Assembly (NCBI GenBank): GCA_003427395.1
Contig: BFEA01000043.1
Location: forward strand, 1,562,743-1,599,233
Length of the DNA: 36,491 nucleotides
Source: Chara braunii
Lineage: Eukaryota; Streptophyta; Charophyceae; Charales; Characeae
Direction of reading: 5' to 3'
Made by a program: the position numbers and the translations under genes. Positions 27,938-36,028 of this stretch are shown piece by piece (position 1 is the stretch's first letter; each line of letters begins with the position of its first letter). The notes beneath the pieces are model-generated. The model saw nothing but the letters and a program-made list of their open reading frames with translations. It was not told where the DNA came from and ran no database searches.

Positions 27938-28032
27938 GAGGCTGGGACTGGATTGGGTCCAGGCTGGGACTGCACTGGGTCCAGACTAGGACCGCACGGG
28001 GTCCACAGTGGGACTGACACTGGGTCCAGGAT
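27938..28032 (+). repeat. 22-bp minisatellite, about four copies
   Basis: The unit aggctgggactgcactgggtcc is repeated with substitutions (aggctgggactggattgggtcc, agactaggaccgcacggggtcc, cagtgggactgacactgggtcc). Confidence 0.85.
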
Positions 28033-28064
28033 GGCAAGTTGGCAACTGTTGATACCACCATAGA

Positions 28065-28087
28065 TTTTTTTTTTTTTTTTTTTTTTA
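28065..28087. repeat. Poly(T) run
   Basis: About 22 T residues flanked by the duplicated phrase accgccatagatt / accaccatagatt. Read on the minus strand it may be the poly(A) tail of a short retroelement whose body I cannot identify. Confidence 0.6.
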
Positions 28088-28167
28088 CCGCCATAGATTC
28101 ACTTCTGCATGTATTTATTATCTTATGGATAATAAATTAATAATGGAGGTAGAAACCGTAGAATTGA

Positions 28168-28258
28168 ATTCTTGACGACCGTTAAAATCGGAACCATACA
28201 GAGAAAGTTAGCATGGCCCCTGCGCAAGGATGACATGCATGAATCAAGAAATTGTCCC

Positions 28259-28287
<29 letters not shown>
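28168..28287 (+). pseudogene. U6 snRNA retropseudogene with poly(A) tail and TSD
   Basis: The sequence follows U6 from GACGACCGTTAAAATCGGAA through ACAGAGAAAGTTAGC, ATGGCCCCTGCGCAAGGATG and AATTGTCCC. The ACAGAGA and AGC elements are intact, but the 5' stem-loop is lost. A run of about 29 A follows. The eight bases AGAATTGA occur just before the copy (28,160-28,167) and just after the tail (28,287-28,294), which is a target-site duplication. This is the mark of LINE-driven retrotransposition of the RNA. Confidence 0.9.
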
Positions 28288-28289
<2 letters not shown>

Positions 28290-28294
28290 ATTGA

Positions 28295-28698
28295 TGGTTA
28301 CTGTCTCGATGCTCTGCGTTTTGTGTCTGGCATCATATACACATTTTCTGTCTACCACAGTGATCGAAATCTTGCTGTAGTACAGAGGAGAAGAAGGTGA
28401 CTGCATTTTTTGTCCTGTGCATTCTTAATTTTTTTTGGGGGGTCAAGTACGTCAATGTCACTTTTGACTCGTTTTGAGTACCGAACAAGCCCAAAAAAAC
28501 TTGTGCCGGCAAAGAAAACAGGCGCGTCCGCCGTTGTTTCTTCTTTTTTTCTCATTTGCGCTCAATGTTTGGGGTATTGCAAAGCGATTGTTAAATCATT
28601 GTTTTCTCTTGTTTTTTTCTCGTTGTGCGTCCTGCTCATCAGTGGTTTTCCTTGCTACTTTTCTGCCCTTAGGTTTAGTTTTTCCTGCAGAAACCTCA
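28295..28698. other. Unassigned stretch
   Basis: No gene, RNA or transposon end recognised; the 127-codon frame starting at 28,410 has no domain and runs into the foldback element. Confidence 0.35.
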
Positions 28699-28789
28699 GG
28701 GCGCCCACTGGTGCTATGTTCATTCTAGGAAAATATGAACCTGGCCATTACTGTGTCCAAGTTCACATAGCACCAGTGGGCCGTGCCCC
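28699..28789. mobile_element. GGGGC-ended foldback element, copy 2
   Basis: The arms cccactggtgctatgttca and the near-complement gttcacatagcaccagtggg enclose aatatgaacctggccatt. The outer ends are gggcg and ccgtgcccc. The same tggtg.tatgttca / gaacatagcacc words are in the 10,106 copy. Confidence 0.75.
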
Positions 28790-29233
28790 ATAGTCTGCCA
28801 GATTGCCAGTGGGGTTGCTATTTGGTCCTTTGGTTGGCCTGGGGACGATCGTAGGTGAGAGACAGTGTCTGTGACAGCGTTTGCGAGTGTGGTTGTAGAG
28901 GAAGAGTGCGAAGTTCAAAACACTGTTGTTGACTTTGTTGACTTTGTTGATTTTTCAAGTCTATTCTCCCATTCATTTACAGGCCTCCCTGGAGGCTTGT
29001 TTTCGGAAAACCGTTTGTGATGAATTTCGTTTTTCAAAACTGCGAAAACATCAGTCAAGACTCGAAAGTTCTCAAAACTCGCTCAACAAAGCATTTTATT
29101 ACTGAAAGATGGGGAACGAGTCAGAACAACTGATATGACAAATTTTGCACAGAGATCGGAGAGATGGCTATTTTTCTCCTCCCCGCAAAACCAAGGATAG
29201 AGCAGAGGTGTGGGGAAAGGCGAACCGGTGTTC
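28790..29233. other. Unassigned stretch
   Basis: A short triplet-like run gttgactttgttgactttgttgattt lies at about 28,925. No gene recognised. Confidence 0.35.
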
Positions 29234-29343
29234 TACCGTCTTCACCCGAATATAACGCCCTGGTCATTATAGCTGTATTTGGGGCATTTTTCAGTCCAGA
29301 TGCAGCGATAATGACAAGGCGTTCTATTCTGGTGAAGACGGTA
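29234..29343. mobile_element. TA-flanked foldback MITE, copy 5 (well preserved)
   Basis: The arms are TACCGTCTTCACCCGAATA and ATTCTGGTGAAGACGGTA, with ggtcattatagctgtatttgg and gcgataatgac inside. The length of 110 bp and the layout match the other copies. Confidence 0.9.
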
Positions 29344-29529
29344 GGACCGGGGAATCCGAAAGGTTGAGATGGAGAACAAGAGGAATGCAATGTGGGGTGA
29401 GATGGGAAGTGCGGTGGGGCTTAAGCAGTAGTAGTCTTTACGGGGTCAGGTTAAGGACACAGATAAGGACGTGGATGACGTAAAACTTTATGGTGGAAGG
29501 GGGTCCAGACTTAGGGCAAAGGTTACCAA
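29344..29529. other. Unassigned spacer
   Basis: No feature recognised between the foldback element and the SINE. Confidence 0.3.
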
Positions 29530-29603
29530 CGGGCCTAGCTCAGTTGCTACGCCTATGAAGTGTTTGAAATACAGACCGAGGGTCACATCTAGATGCAATT
29601 AGA
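29530..29603 (+). mobile_element. tRNA-derived SINE head, cut by a TTAA element
   Basis: The A box is CGGGCCTAGCTCAGTTG; gtttgaaatacagacc and gagggtcacatctagatgc follow in the same order as the other SINE copies, with a decayed B box. A TTAA element begins at 29,604 just downstream, so any SINE body lies beyond it or was lost. Confidence 0.7.
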
Positions 29604-29784
29604 TTAAGCCATCAGTACTTGGCCCATTCATCGGCCGCAGGCCGTTGTCGTATAGGCGCTGCGACTTTGGGGACCGGTAGGCCGTTGATAAATCTCATCG
29701 ATGTCCAGTGTCGCGTTTTACATCCTCCGAAAGTCGCGGTGAGGAGCACGCGGCCGATGTATGGGCCAAGTACTGGTTGTTTAA
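29604..29784. mobile_element. TTAA-flanked short inverted-repeat element, copy 3 (best ends)
   Basis: The ends are TTAAGCCATCAGTACTTGGC and GCCAAGTACTGGTTGTTTAA, extending inward through ccatt.atcggccgc / gcggccgatgtatgg, giving about 35 bp of inverted repeat and intact TTAA on both sides. The internal gccgttgataaatctcat is shared with the copy at 33,121. Length is 181 bp. Confidence 0.85.
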
Positions 29785-30088
29785 CAGAATAATAAAGGTG
29801 GCTGTTTGGAAGGTGCATCGAGATCATGTGATGAAGTGAAAGTCCACACTCCCTTTTGGCGACTGTCCACTGGGTGTTGGCCGATTTTGGCAGATGGAAG
29901 AAAAGACAGCGGCTTCCTGATTGGCCAGCCAACAGACCGACTGAAAAAGTAGTGCTTCCTGGTAACCAGGGTGGTGGTAAAGTGGCAGTCGTAGTTGAAT
30001 AAGGGGGTGATGACAACGATTGCATGATGAAGAGCAGAAAATGGTTGTAGGTTGATTCGGGGGTGAAAAGGAGAAGTAGAGGTGGGGG
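29785..30088. other. Unassigned stretch
   Basis: No gene recognised; minus-strand frames of about 135 codons have no domain. Confidence 0.3.
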
Positions 30089-30470
30089 GACAGATGAGTG
30101 GAAAGGAAAGGTCAGAAGGAAAAATGGTTATGAGGCAGAGATAAGTTGGGGTGACAAAGGGCATGGGGGGTGGGCTGGACTGGGCAGTCATGGGAACCCA
30201 AGAATAGAGGTGGTGAGAAAGGGATAGGATCGTGCGGCATAGTCGGGGTAGACAAGGACTGCATGAGGTTGAGTGAGGGATGAAAGGGTGAATGGGAGAA
30301 TGGGAGATGCGGAGACACAGATGAGCGGAAAGGAAAGGTCAAAAGCAAACATGGCTAATGCAGAGGTAGGGTGGGGTGACGAAAGGGCATGGGGGTGAGC
30401 CAGGCAGTCACGGGAACCTAAGATGGAGAAAGGGGTGGGATTGCGGGGCATAGTGGGGATATTGAGCTGT
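30089..30470 (+). repeat. Two-copy ~227-bp purine-rich tandem duplication
   Basis: acagatgag.ggaaaggaaaggtca, then ggggtgac.aaagggcatgggg, gcagtca.gggaacc.aaga and gggcatagt.gggata recur at 30,089 and 30,316 in order. The Pro/Ser-rich minus-strand frames across it are repeat translations. Confidence 0.85.
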
Positions 30471-30584
30471 GGAACTTCAGCAAGGCTCAATATCTCACGG
30501 ACTATCATCGCTTCCAGGGCATCAAGAATGGTCCTCACTGAGCCGGAATTGGCGGGCCTTGGTATGAAGATCACATACACAGGA
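30471..30584. other. Unassigned spacer
   Basis: No feature recognised. Confidence 0.3.
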
Positions 30585-30690
30585 CACAAATCTTTAGTTT
30601 TTCCCCACGGTATTCTTTAATAAAAGGCGAAAGAATAGGACCACGACTCCATGAGGCCCTGTTTTTTTTTTTTTTTTTTTTTTTTTTTCA
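30585..30690. repeat. Dispersed repeat piece ending in poly(T)
   Basis: ggacacaaatctt opens this piece and also occurs at 32,901 and 33,733. gcgaaagaatagg and tgaggccctgttt match the 32,790 element. A run of about 27 T (30,662-30,688) follows, perhaps the tail of a minus-strand retroelement. Confidence 0.65.
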
Positions 30691-30899
30691 ATAACGCAGG
30701 TCCTTATGCAAGGAAAATGAGAGAGAGCGAAATGACAGAAATCCAGAGTGCAAACTCACATTGAAAGCCAGCAATTCCAACGCTGTCCAGAAAGCAGTAA
30801 TGCACTGATATTCCACCAACGGAGAACCAAAGCACTGAATCCGAATGTCAATGAGAGCATACTCTCGCCACCACCATATATGTATCCAGAGTCCTTCCT

Positions 30900-31690
30900 C
30901 CTACTTCGCTCAGCGCCCAGACTACAATCACACAGCTTACTAGCAGCCTAAGAATTGACAATGCATCCTGTTGACGTCAGCAGCAGAACCGAAGTACATG
31001 AAGATGTCGACCCTTGTAGACCATCGCCAAGACCAGGTACGTGCCCTCACATCATCAACCTCATCTCTCTCTCTCTCATCCTTGACTTCATCACCCACGT
31101 CTTCTCCCTCGTGCACAAAAACCACCGCCACCTCCCGCTGACTGTCCAAGCCAAGCTCGGCTATGGCCAGGCTGGCTATGGCGCTGCCCTCAGCAGTACC
31201 CTGTCTCTCCTCAACGCCCGCGTGCGCCTGCCTTGCACCTAGCACTAGCGCACAGCCCGCAAGCGCACACTCTAGCAGCGCTGCCGCATGCACTACGTAG
31301 TGTCCGACCATCGACGCGGAGGCCGGCCCTTTCCTAATGGAAAGTGGCGGGCGCTTTCCACTTGCTTCCCACGCGTGACCGAGTTTCCAGTAGCTTCAGT
31401 CTTGGCCAAAGTGTCTGCGCCCAGGCCCGTTCAGACTGTGGCCTGGGACCGAATTGGTTAGGCACGACCGGCCAACCACCCAGACACAAACGTGCTGTGC
31501 TCCCTGCTTCGACCATGTTGCCGGAAGAGCCTGGAAGGCGGATGTAACCAACTGGCACATGGCAACTGTCTGGCGCCCACCAAGATTTGCAAAAATTGTT
31601 GAACTCAGGGCACATTGAGATACAGGAGGCCCACCTTCGCTTAGGGCGGGCGCCTGCTGCAGGGCCTTAAGCCGAGGGCCTCCATATCCA
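30900..31690 (+). repeat. Diverged ~800-900-bp repeat, copy A
   Basis: Shared ordered landmarks with 34,085-34,805 include gct.agcgcccag.ctaca, ccgaagtac, accaggta, agctcggctatgg, gcggaggc.ggc.cttt, aaccaactggc and cttagggcgg. In both copies the first block ends in CAG followed by GTACG or GTATG, like a splice donor. Short peptide frames (AKLGYGQAGYGAA here) resemble no family I know. Confidence 0.65.
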
Positions 31691-32789
31691 TTCTGGGGAG
31701 CGTCAGTCCGGTTCCTATTCCACCGGCAAGTCAGAATGAAATCCTACATCATGAACACCCTCACGCTTCCTTCCGTCTGGCAAGTCAGGATGGAAGGATA
31801 CCTGAACAACATTGATTGCTCCAGCAGTATGGAGGAGATTGACTGTCAGCTTGCCTTCTTTCTACCTTTCCTCTCAAGTCCAGCTAGCTGGGCCTGTCGT
31901 ATTTATCTCTATGCAAGGGACAAGCAAGGAGGAGCACACGGTCTCCGCGTTTGTAGGTTCAATGCATTTCCCCCTGATACTCGCGTAGCCTGTAGTGGAG
32001 CTTGCTGGTCTTTCTGCCTTCTCAGTCCCACTTCTTAGTTGTGCCAGTCTTTCCATCGTATGTGGAAATCCCTTATGTCTGCTACCTGGCCACTGCCTAC
32101 CAAACCTTTGTCAAATTCTCCATTGCTCTCTGCTGCTGTTCCACATCGTCCGTCATAGAGTGTCTTGTCTTCTGCCACTTGCACAGAGTATCTGCCTGAA
32201 TCAGTGTCCTTGTCTCCTCCCAAACCTTCTCCCTTGGTGTTGAAAGACCTCCAATGGTTCTGCTACACCTTTCCTTCCATATAGACCTGAGTGTTACCTT
32301 TCTGATTATCCCAAACCAGACCTTCTCGGTCTTGTGGAAGTGAGCGGGAATGTTAAGTCCATAGGAGGAGTTGGATGGGGGGTTCGGGAAGGGTGGACGC
32401 TAAAAGAGAATCCCAGAGGTCTGATGCCCTGGCCCAGTATTCTGTGGCTTCTCTACAACTTATTAGGCAGTGTATCATATCTTCAGGTTCATTATCTGAA
32501 CATACTACGCATAAATCTGAACTATTTGGGTCATTCTGTCTTCTTCTTTTTTTTTTTTTTTCCGTTCCGTCTTCGTCTAATATGCAGCCATTGGTTGACA
32601 GGTAGAGCTAGATATGAGATAAGCGATTGGATCATTGGAGGCTTCTAATTTTAACTGGTCGAATTAATTTAAAATTTTTCCACGGTATTTGTGAGATCTA
32701 GGTGGCTTCCTGGCCGATCAGCGTCAGTAGTTACTGGACAACGCGTGCTTTTAGGGCATCAGGCCTCAGTGGCACGCTCATTAAATGGG
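31691..32789. other. Unassigned stretch
   Basis: Unique-looking sequence with a T run at 32,548-32,562. Frames of 82-104 codons (31,736-32,038; 31,995-32,243; 32,334-32,648) have no domain. The phrase caagtcagaatgaa / caagtcaggatgga recurs at about 31,728 and 31,780. Confidence 0.4.
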
Positions 32790-32870
32790 CCCCTATTCTT
32801 TCGCCATTTAATGAGGCCCTGTTTAAAAAAAAAAAAAAAAAAAAAGTAAAAGACGGAAGAATAGTATCCC
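32790..32870. mobile_element. Small inverted-repeat element around a poly(A) run
   Basis: ctattctttcgcc at the left is nearly the inverse of gacggaagaatag at the right, enclosing tgaggccctgttt and about 20 A. Part of it is also found at 30,620-30,690. It could be a foldback element or the tail junction of a SINE. Confidence 0.5.
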
Positions 32871-32889
32871 ATTTGAGTTGGGCACGCAC

Positions 32890-33010
32890 CTGGACTGCAG
32901 GACACAAATCTTGTTTGGGAGGGAAACATGCTGGTTGCGATAGAGCCCTTGCCTCAGTGACACGCTTATAATCCGCTGCAATCGGTGTTCGAGATTACAC
33001 TCGGTTTTGC
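32890..33010 (+). mobile_element. Dispersed SINE-like repeat, copy A
   Basis: caggacacaaatcttgtttgg, then gatagagcccttgcctcagtg and ggtgttcgagattacactcgg match 33,731-33,845 in order. gtgttcgagatt resembles a Pol III B box, but no good A box is visible, so calling it a SINE is tentative. Confidence 0.5.
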
Positions 33011-33120
33011 GTCAGAGCTTAAGCCCACAGAGCCAGAAGCATTTTTCAAATTTCTTTTCGATGTTAAAAAAAAAAAAAAAACAGAACCTGGCAGTGCATC
33101 TCGAATTTTTTTTCGATGTT

Positions 33121-33308
33121 TTAAACCACCACTACCTTTCCCACTGTTGGGTGAACGGGAAAATAGCTTACTCTTAAAAAATCAGGGGCTGGGCCCGACG
33201 ACGGCTGCCGTTGATAAATCTCATTGGCGGCCGTTATTTCGTTTTGGCCTCCTAAAAGATCCGGAGGCCCACCCGAGGCCGACATGGGAAAAGCTAGTGG
33301 TGCTTTAA
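33121..33308. mobile_element. TTAA-flanked short inverted-repeat element, copy 4
   Basis: The ends are TTAAACCACCACTACC and CTAGTGGTGCTTTAA, 188 bp including TTAA. The internal gccgttgataaatctcatt matches copy 3. Two ttttcgatgtt phrases just upstream (33,056 and 33,111), each beside an A or T run, show a small duplication of about 55 bp next to it. Confidence 0.75.
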
Positions 33309-33483
33309 CTTTTAATAATACACCACGTTGGGAATATGTTGTGCTGTATCTAAAGATTCTAAACATTCTATAAACGATCCTTCTTTTTTTTTTTCCTTTA
33401 AAAGGATGATGGCCTTTAGATATTGTCATCATTGAACTGACCGGCCCCAAGCAATTCAGAATGATTTTGTTCTTCATCTGAGG
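33309..33483. other. Unassigned spacer
   Basis: AT-leaning with a short T run; no feature recognised. Confidence 0.3.
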
Positions 33484-33546
33484 GTATCTGGATTCGAACT
33501 GGAGTCTGTATTTCAACAGTTCAGGCGTGGACCGACTGAGCTAGGC
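33484..33546 (-). mobile_element. tRNA-derived SINE head (minus strand)
   Basis: On the minus strand it reads CCTAGCTCAGTCGG (A box), cctgaactgttgaaatacag, act and CCAGTTCGAATCCAGATACC (B box). Of the four copies of this family it has the best preserved promoter boxes. Confidence 0.75.
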
Positions 33547-33625
33547 TGATTCTAAAGCTTTGAATGGGAAGTTTTTGGGCTGTTGAAATGTGCGCCTTGC
33601 TCTGCTGACAGAGTTCGTGAAACAA

Positions 33626-33706
33626 CAGGGTGGTAACCAGAGTGGTAACCAGGGTGGTAACCAGGGTGTAACCAGGGTGGTAACCAGGGTGGTAACCAGG
33701 GTGTAG
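33626..33706 (+). repeat. Minisatellite of ggtggtaaccag, six copies
   Basis: Units of 12-14 bases (agggtggtaaccag, agagtggtaacc, agggtgtaacc) are repeated six to seven times. The Leu/Pro/Tyr-rich minus-strand frames here are repeat translations. Confidence 0.95.
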
Positions 33707-33730
33707 GCGTGGGTATAAACATTGTGCAAA

Positions 33731-33850
33731 CAGGACACAAATCTTGTTTGGAAGGAAAAGCAACCTTGTTTGTTGTGATAGAGTCTCTGTCTCAATGCCG
33801 CCCTTACTGTGTGCTTCAATTTGTGTTCCTGATTCCACTTGGTTGTGGGT
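33731..33850 (+). mobile_element. Dispersed SINE-like repeat, copy B
   Basis: It carries acaggacacaaatcttgtttgg, gtgatagagtctctgtctca and ttgtgttcctgattccactt as in copy A at 32,890. The phrase gcccttactgtgtgcttcaat is tandemly duplicated at 33,801 and 33,858. Confidence 0.5.
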
Positions 33851-34084
33851 CAGCGATGCCCTTACTGTGTGCTTCAATCTGTGTCGTCAGAGCGTAGTGC
33901 AAGGATGAGCAATAGCGAACTTCAGCAATAAAACAGCATCATACACATAAGAGCAGATAGTCGTGACCTCGAACCAACAGCAGAATTGCATCACGAGTTT
34001 CACCAAATAAGAGCACACCAAAAGCTCATAATTGACAATGCTGGAATAGTCTCATCATCATCATCAACGACGAGCCAATGTTGA

Positions 34085-34805
34085 TATCCTATCTGGCGCT
34101 CGGCGCCCAGGCTACAGATGGCGGATCCTATCTAGCCTAGACTACAACGCCGAAGATGATGACAACAGCTCTCCCGAAGTACGAGCAGATAGCGGCCAAT
34201 GCCGCACGCTTCCAGCACCAGGTATGTCTCTTGCATCACTCACAACCTCGTTCCCCAACACACAGATGCCACATGCACCCAAGGACCACCCTGCGCCACA
34301 CCCAGCTCACAGGAGCACAGCTCGGCTATGGCTGCCTGCTCCTTCCAGCTCGCCCGTGAGCGCGTGAGCACTGGCCAGCTTCAGCGCAGCAGCGCTTGCG
34401 CAGCATGCAGCCAGCACCCGAATGTCCAATGCGGAGGCAGGCTCTTTGCTATATGGAAGTGGCCTGCCTGCATTCTGTCCCAGGCTGCGCTGGGCCTTTC
34501 CCAAGAAGCTTCTGGTAGGCCCCGGTAGGCTGAGGCCCAGTCCGAAACAAATCAGGCCCAGGGCCTGAGGTGGTTGCTTGTGCCCAACTGCCTTCGGCCT
34601 TTGTTTGGCCCACATCCGGCATCCAGCCCAGGGCCTGCCTTCGATCATGCAAACAGGCGGCCCAGGGCCTGGGTTCTTTCAACCAACTGGCGCTGCGCAA
34701 CTGCCTGAATTTCCTTAGTTGCATGGTGGCCGAAATAGGGGCCCTCAGGTCCTCGTTGAGCCTGCCTTCACTTAGGGCGGCCGACATGCTGCTTGACAGG
34801 GCCTG
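34085..34805 (+). repeat. Diverged ~800-900-bp repeat, copy B
   Basis: This is the partner of 30,900-31,690. A frame from ATG at 34,156 reads MTTALPKYEQIAANAARFQH and one further Gln codon, then GTATGT, which looks like a first exon with a splice donor. No known protein comes to mind, and copy A does not preserve that peptide, so a gene is not claimed. Confidence 0.6.
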
Positions 34806-34856
34806 AAAGGGGCTCATCGAGGCTGTGGCCTCGCAGTAGGCGCAATGTCTGCCAAA

Positions 34857-35262
34857 GTTGGAAAGTCAACCAGGGTGAAGGCGTGGTTATTGCAGAAGTT
34901 GAAAAGGCAGGGTGCTGATTGTGAGGCCTGCTGGTGCTTGTATGTCTTCGCTGATGATGGTCGTGTCCCGCGTCAAGGTCTCCGCCGGCTTCTTGTCCTT
35001 CTTTGCTGATAATTGTCATGTCGTGTGTGGTGCTCTGCAACTGTCTCTTATACACATCTAGATGTGTATAAGAGACAGGTTGGAAAGTCAACCAGGGTGA
35101 AGGCGTGGTTATTGCAGAAGTTGAAAAGGCAGGGTGCTGATTGTGAGGCCTGCTGGTGCTTGTATGTCTTCGCTGATGATGGTCGTGTCCCGCGTCAAGG
35201 TCTCCGCCGGCTTCTTGTCCTTCTTTGCTGATAATTGTCATGTCGTGTGTGGTGCTCTGCAA
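34857..35262. repeat. Artificial perfect 184-bp duplication around an adapter
   Basis: Bases 34,857-35,040 recur at 35,079-35,262 with no difference I can see, while other repeats in the window are diverged. The only sequence between them is the adapter at 35,041-35,078. The most economical reading is that one genomic copy was written twice by assembly through a mate-pair junction. Confidence 0.9.
35041..35078. other. Untrimmed Nextera mosaic-end adapter pair
   Basis: The 19-bp mosaic end is followed by its reverse complement, exactly as at 34-71. It is library DNA. The real sequence probably joins 34,857-35,040 directly to the foldback element now at 35,264. Confidence 0.97.
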
Positions 35263-35263
35263 C

Positions 35264-35372
35264 TACCTTCTTCCCCCGAATACAGCGTAGGGTCGTTATA
35301 GCTGAATTTGGCGTATCTTTCAGTCTAAATACAGCTATAATGACCGTACGTTGTATTCGGGGGAAGAAGGTA
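35264..35372. mobile_element. TA-flanked foldback MITE, copy 6 (well preserved)
   Basis: The arms TACCTTCTTCCCCCGAATAC and GTATTCGGGGGAAGAAGGTA are perfect 20-bp inverted repeats, with ttatagctgaatttgg / ctaaatacagctataatgac inside. The 109-bp length matches copies 1 and 4. Confidence 0.92.
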
Positions 35373-35529
35373 GAGTCTGTGTTGTATTTATGTCTCGCAG
35401 TCCGTGAAGAGAGCCCACAAGAGCCAGAGAACGCGTATTAGTCTTACAGTGCATAAGATGTTTTCCCCTTTCCAGGCAGTGGGTTGTGGAGACTTGGAGA
35501 CTCAGTTTGCTCCTTGATCTGGGGCAAGG

Positions 35530-35639
35530 AACCATCTTCCCCTGAACAGAATGCACCCTGGTTATGAAAGTGTACAACCATCTTTCTGCTCATATCTAGT
35601 CATGACGAGGGTACGTTCTCCTTCGGGGAGCACATCGTA
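35530..35639. mobile_element. TA-flanked foldback MITE, copy 7 (degenerate)
   Basis: accatcttcccctgaacaga at the left and gtacgttctccttcggggag at the right match the family arms imperfectly at the right spacing. The inner ggttatgaaagtg and tagtcatgac are decayed. It is about 160 bp from copy 6. Confidence 0.6.
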
Positions 35640-35896
35640 TCAATGCTGCCGCCTGAGAAGTTGAGAAGGTGCCGTGCTGGTCCGGGTCTGTCCCAACTGG
35701 CTACCTAGTTACTACAGGTCACAGGAGTGGACAAACTGTCGTCCGCTGAACCGCAGCGCAATCTGTACAGCTGCAAACTCAAACTGTATCGTGATTATCT
35801 GTACTAGATGATGATGACCTCTCACAGCTTTGCCCGCCGAAATGTAAAAAACTAGAAAAGAAAAGGAAGGAAAGCAGAAGGCATAAGCAGACTTGT
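35640..35896. other. Unassigned spacer
   Basis: No feature recognised. Confidence 0.3.
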
Positions 35897-36028
35897 GGTA
35901 GTTGCCGAGCAGGTCATCTGCTGTAGGTACCACACATGACCTGGACAGACATGCGTGCAGGCGGTAGTTGCCGAGCAGGTCATCTGCTGTAGGTACCACA
36001 CATGACCTGGACAGACATGCGTGCAGGC
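35897..36028. repeat. Two-copy perfect 66-bp tandem duplication
   Basis: The unit starting ggtagttgccgagcaggtca and ending acatgcgtgcaggc is repeated exactly at 35,897 and 35,963. Perfect identity means it is recent or an assembly effect. The 221-codon minus-strand frame (35,712-36,377) contains the duplicated peptide LHACLSRSCVVPTADDLLGN twice in frame but has no known domain; a real gene is possible but unsupported. Confidence 0.95.

Noticed and set aside
34768-35262. 164-codon minus-strand frame with a duplicated peptide
   Set aside because: The frame translates the adapter and the artificial 184-bp duplication.
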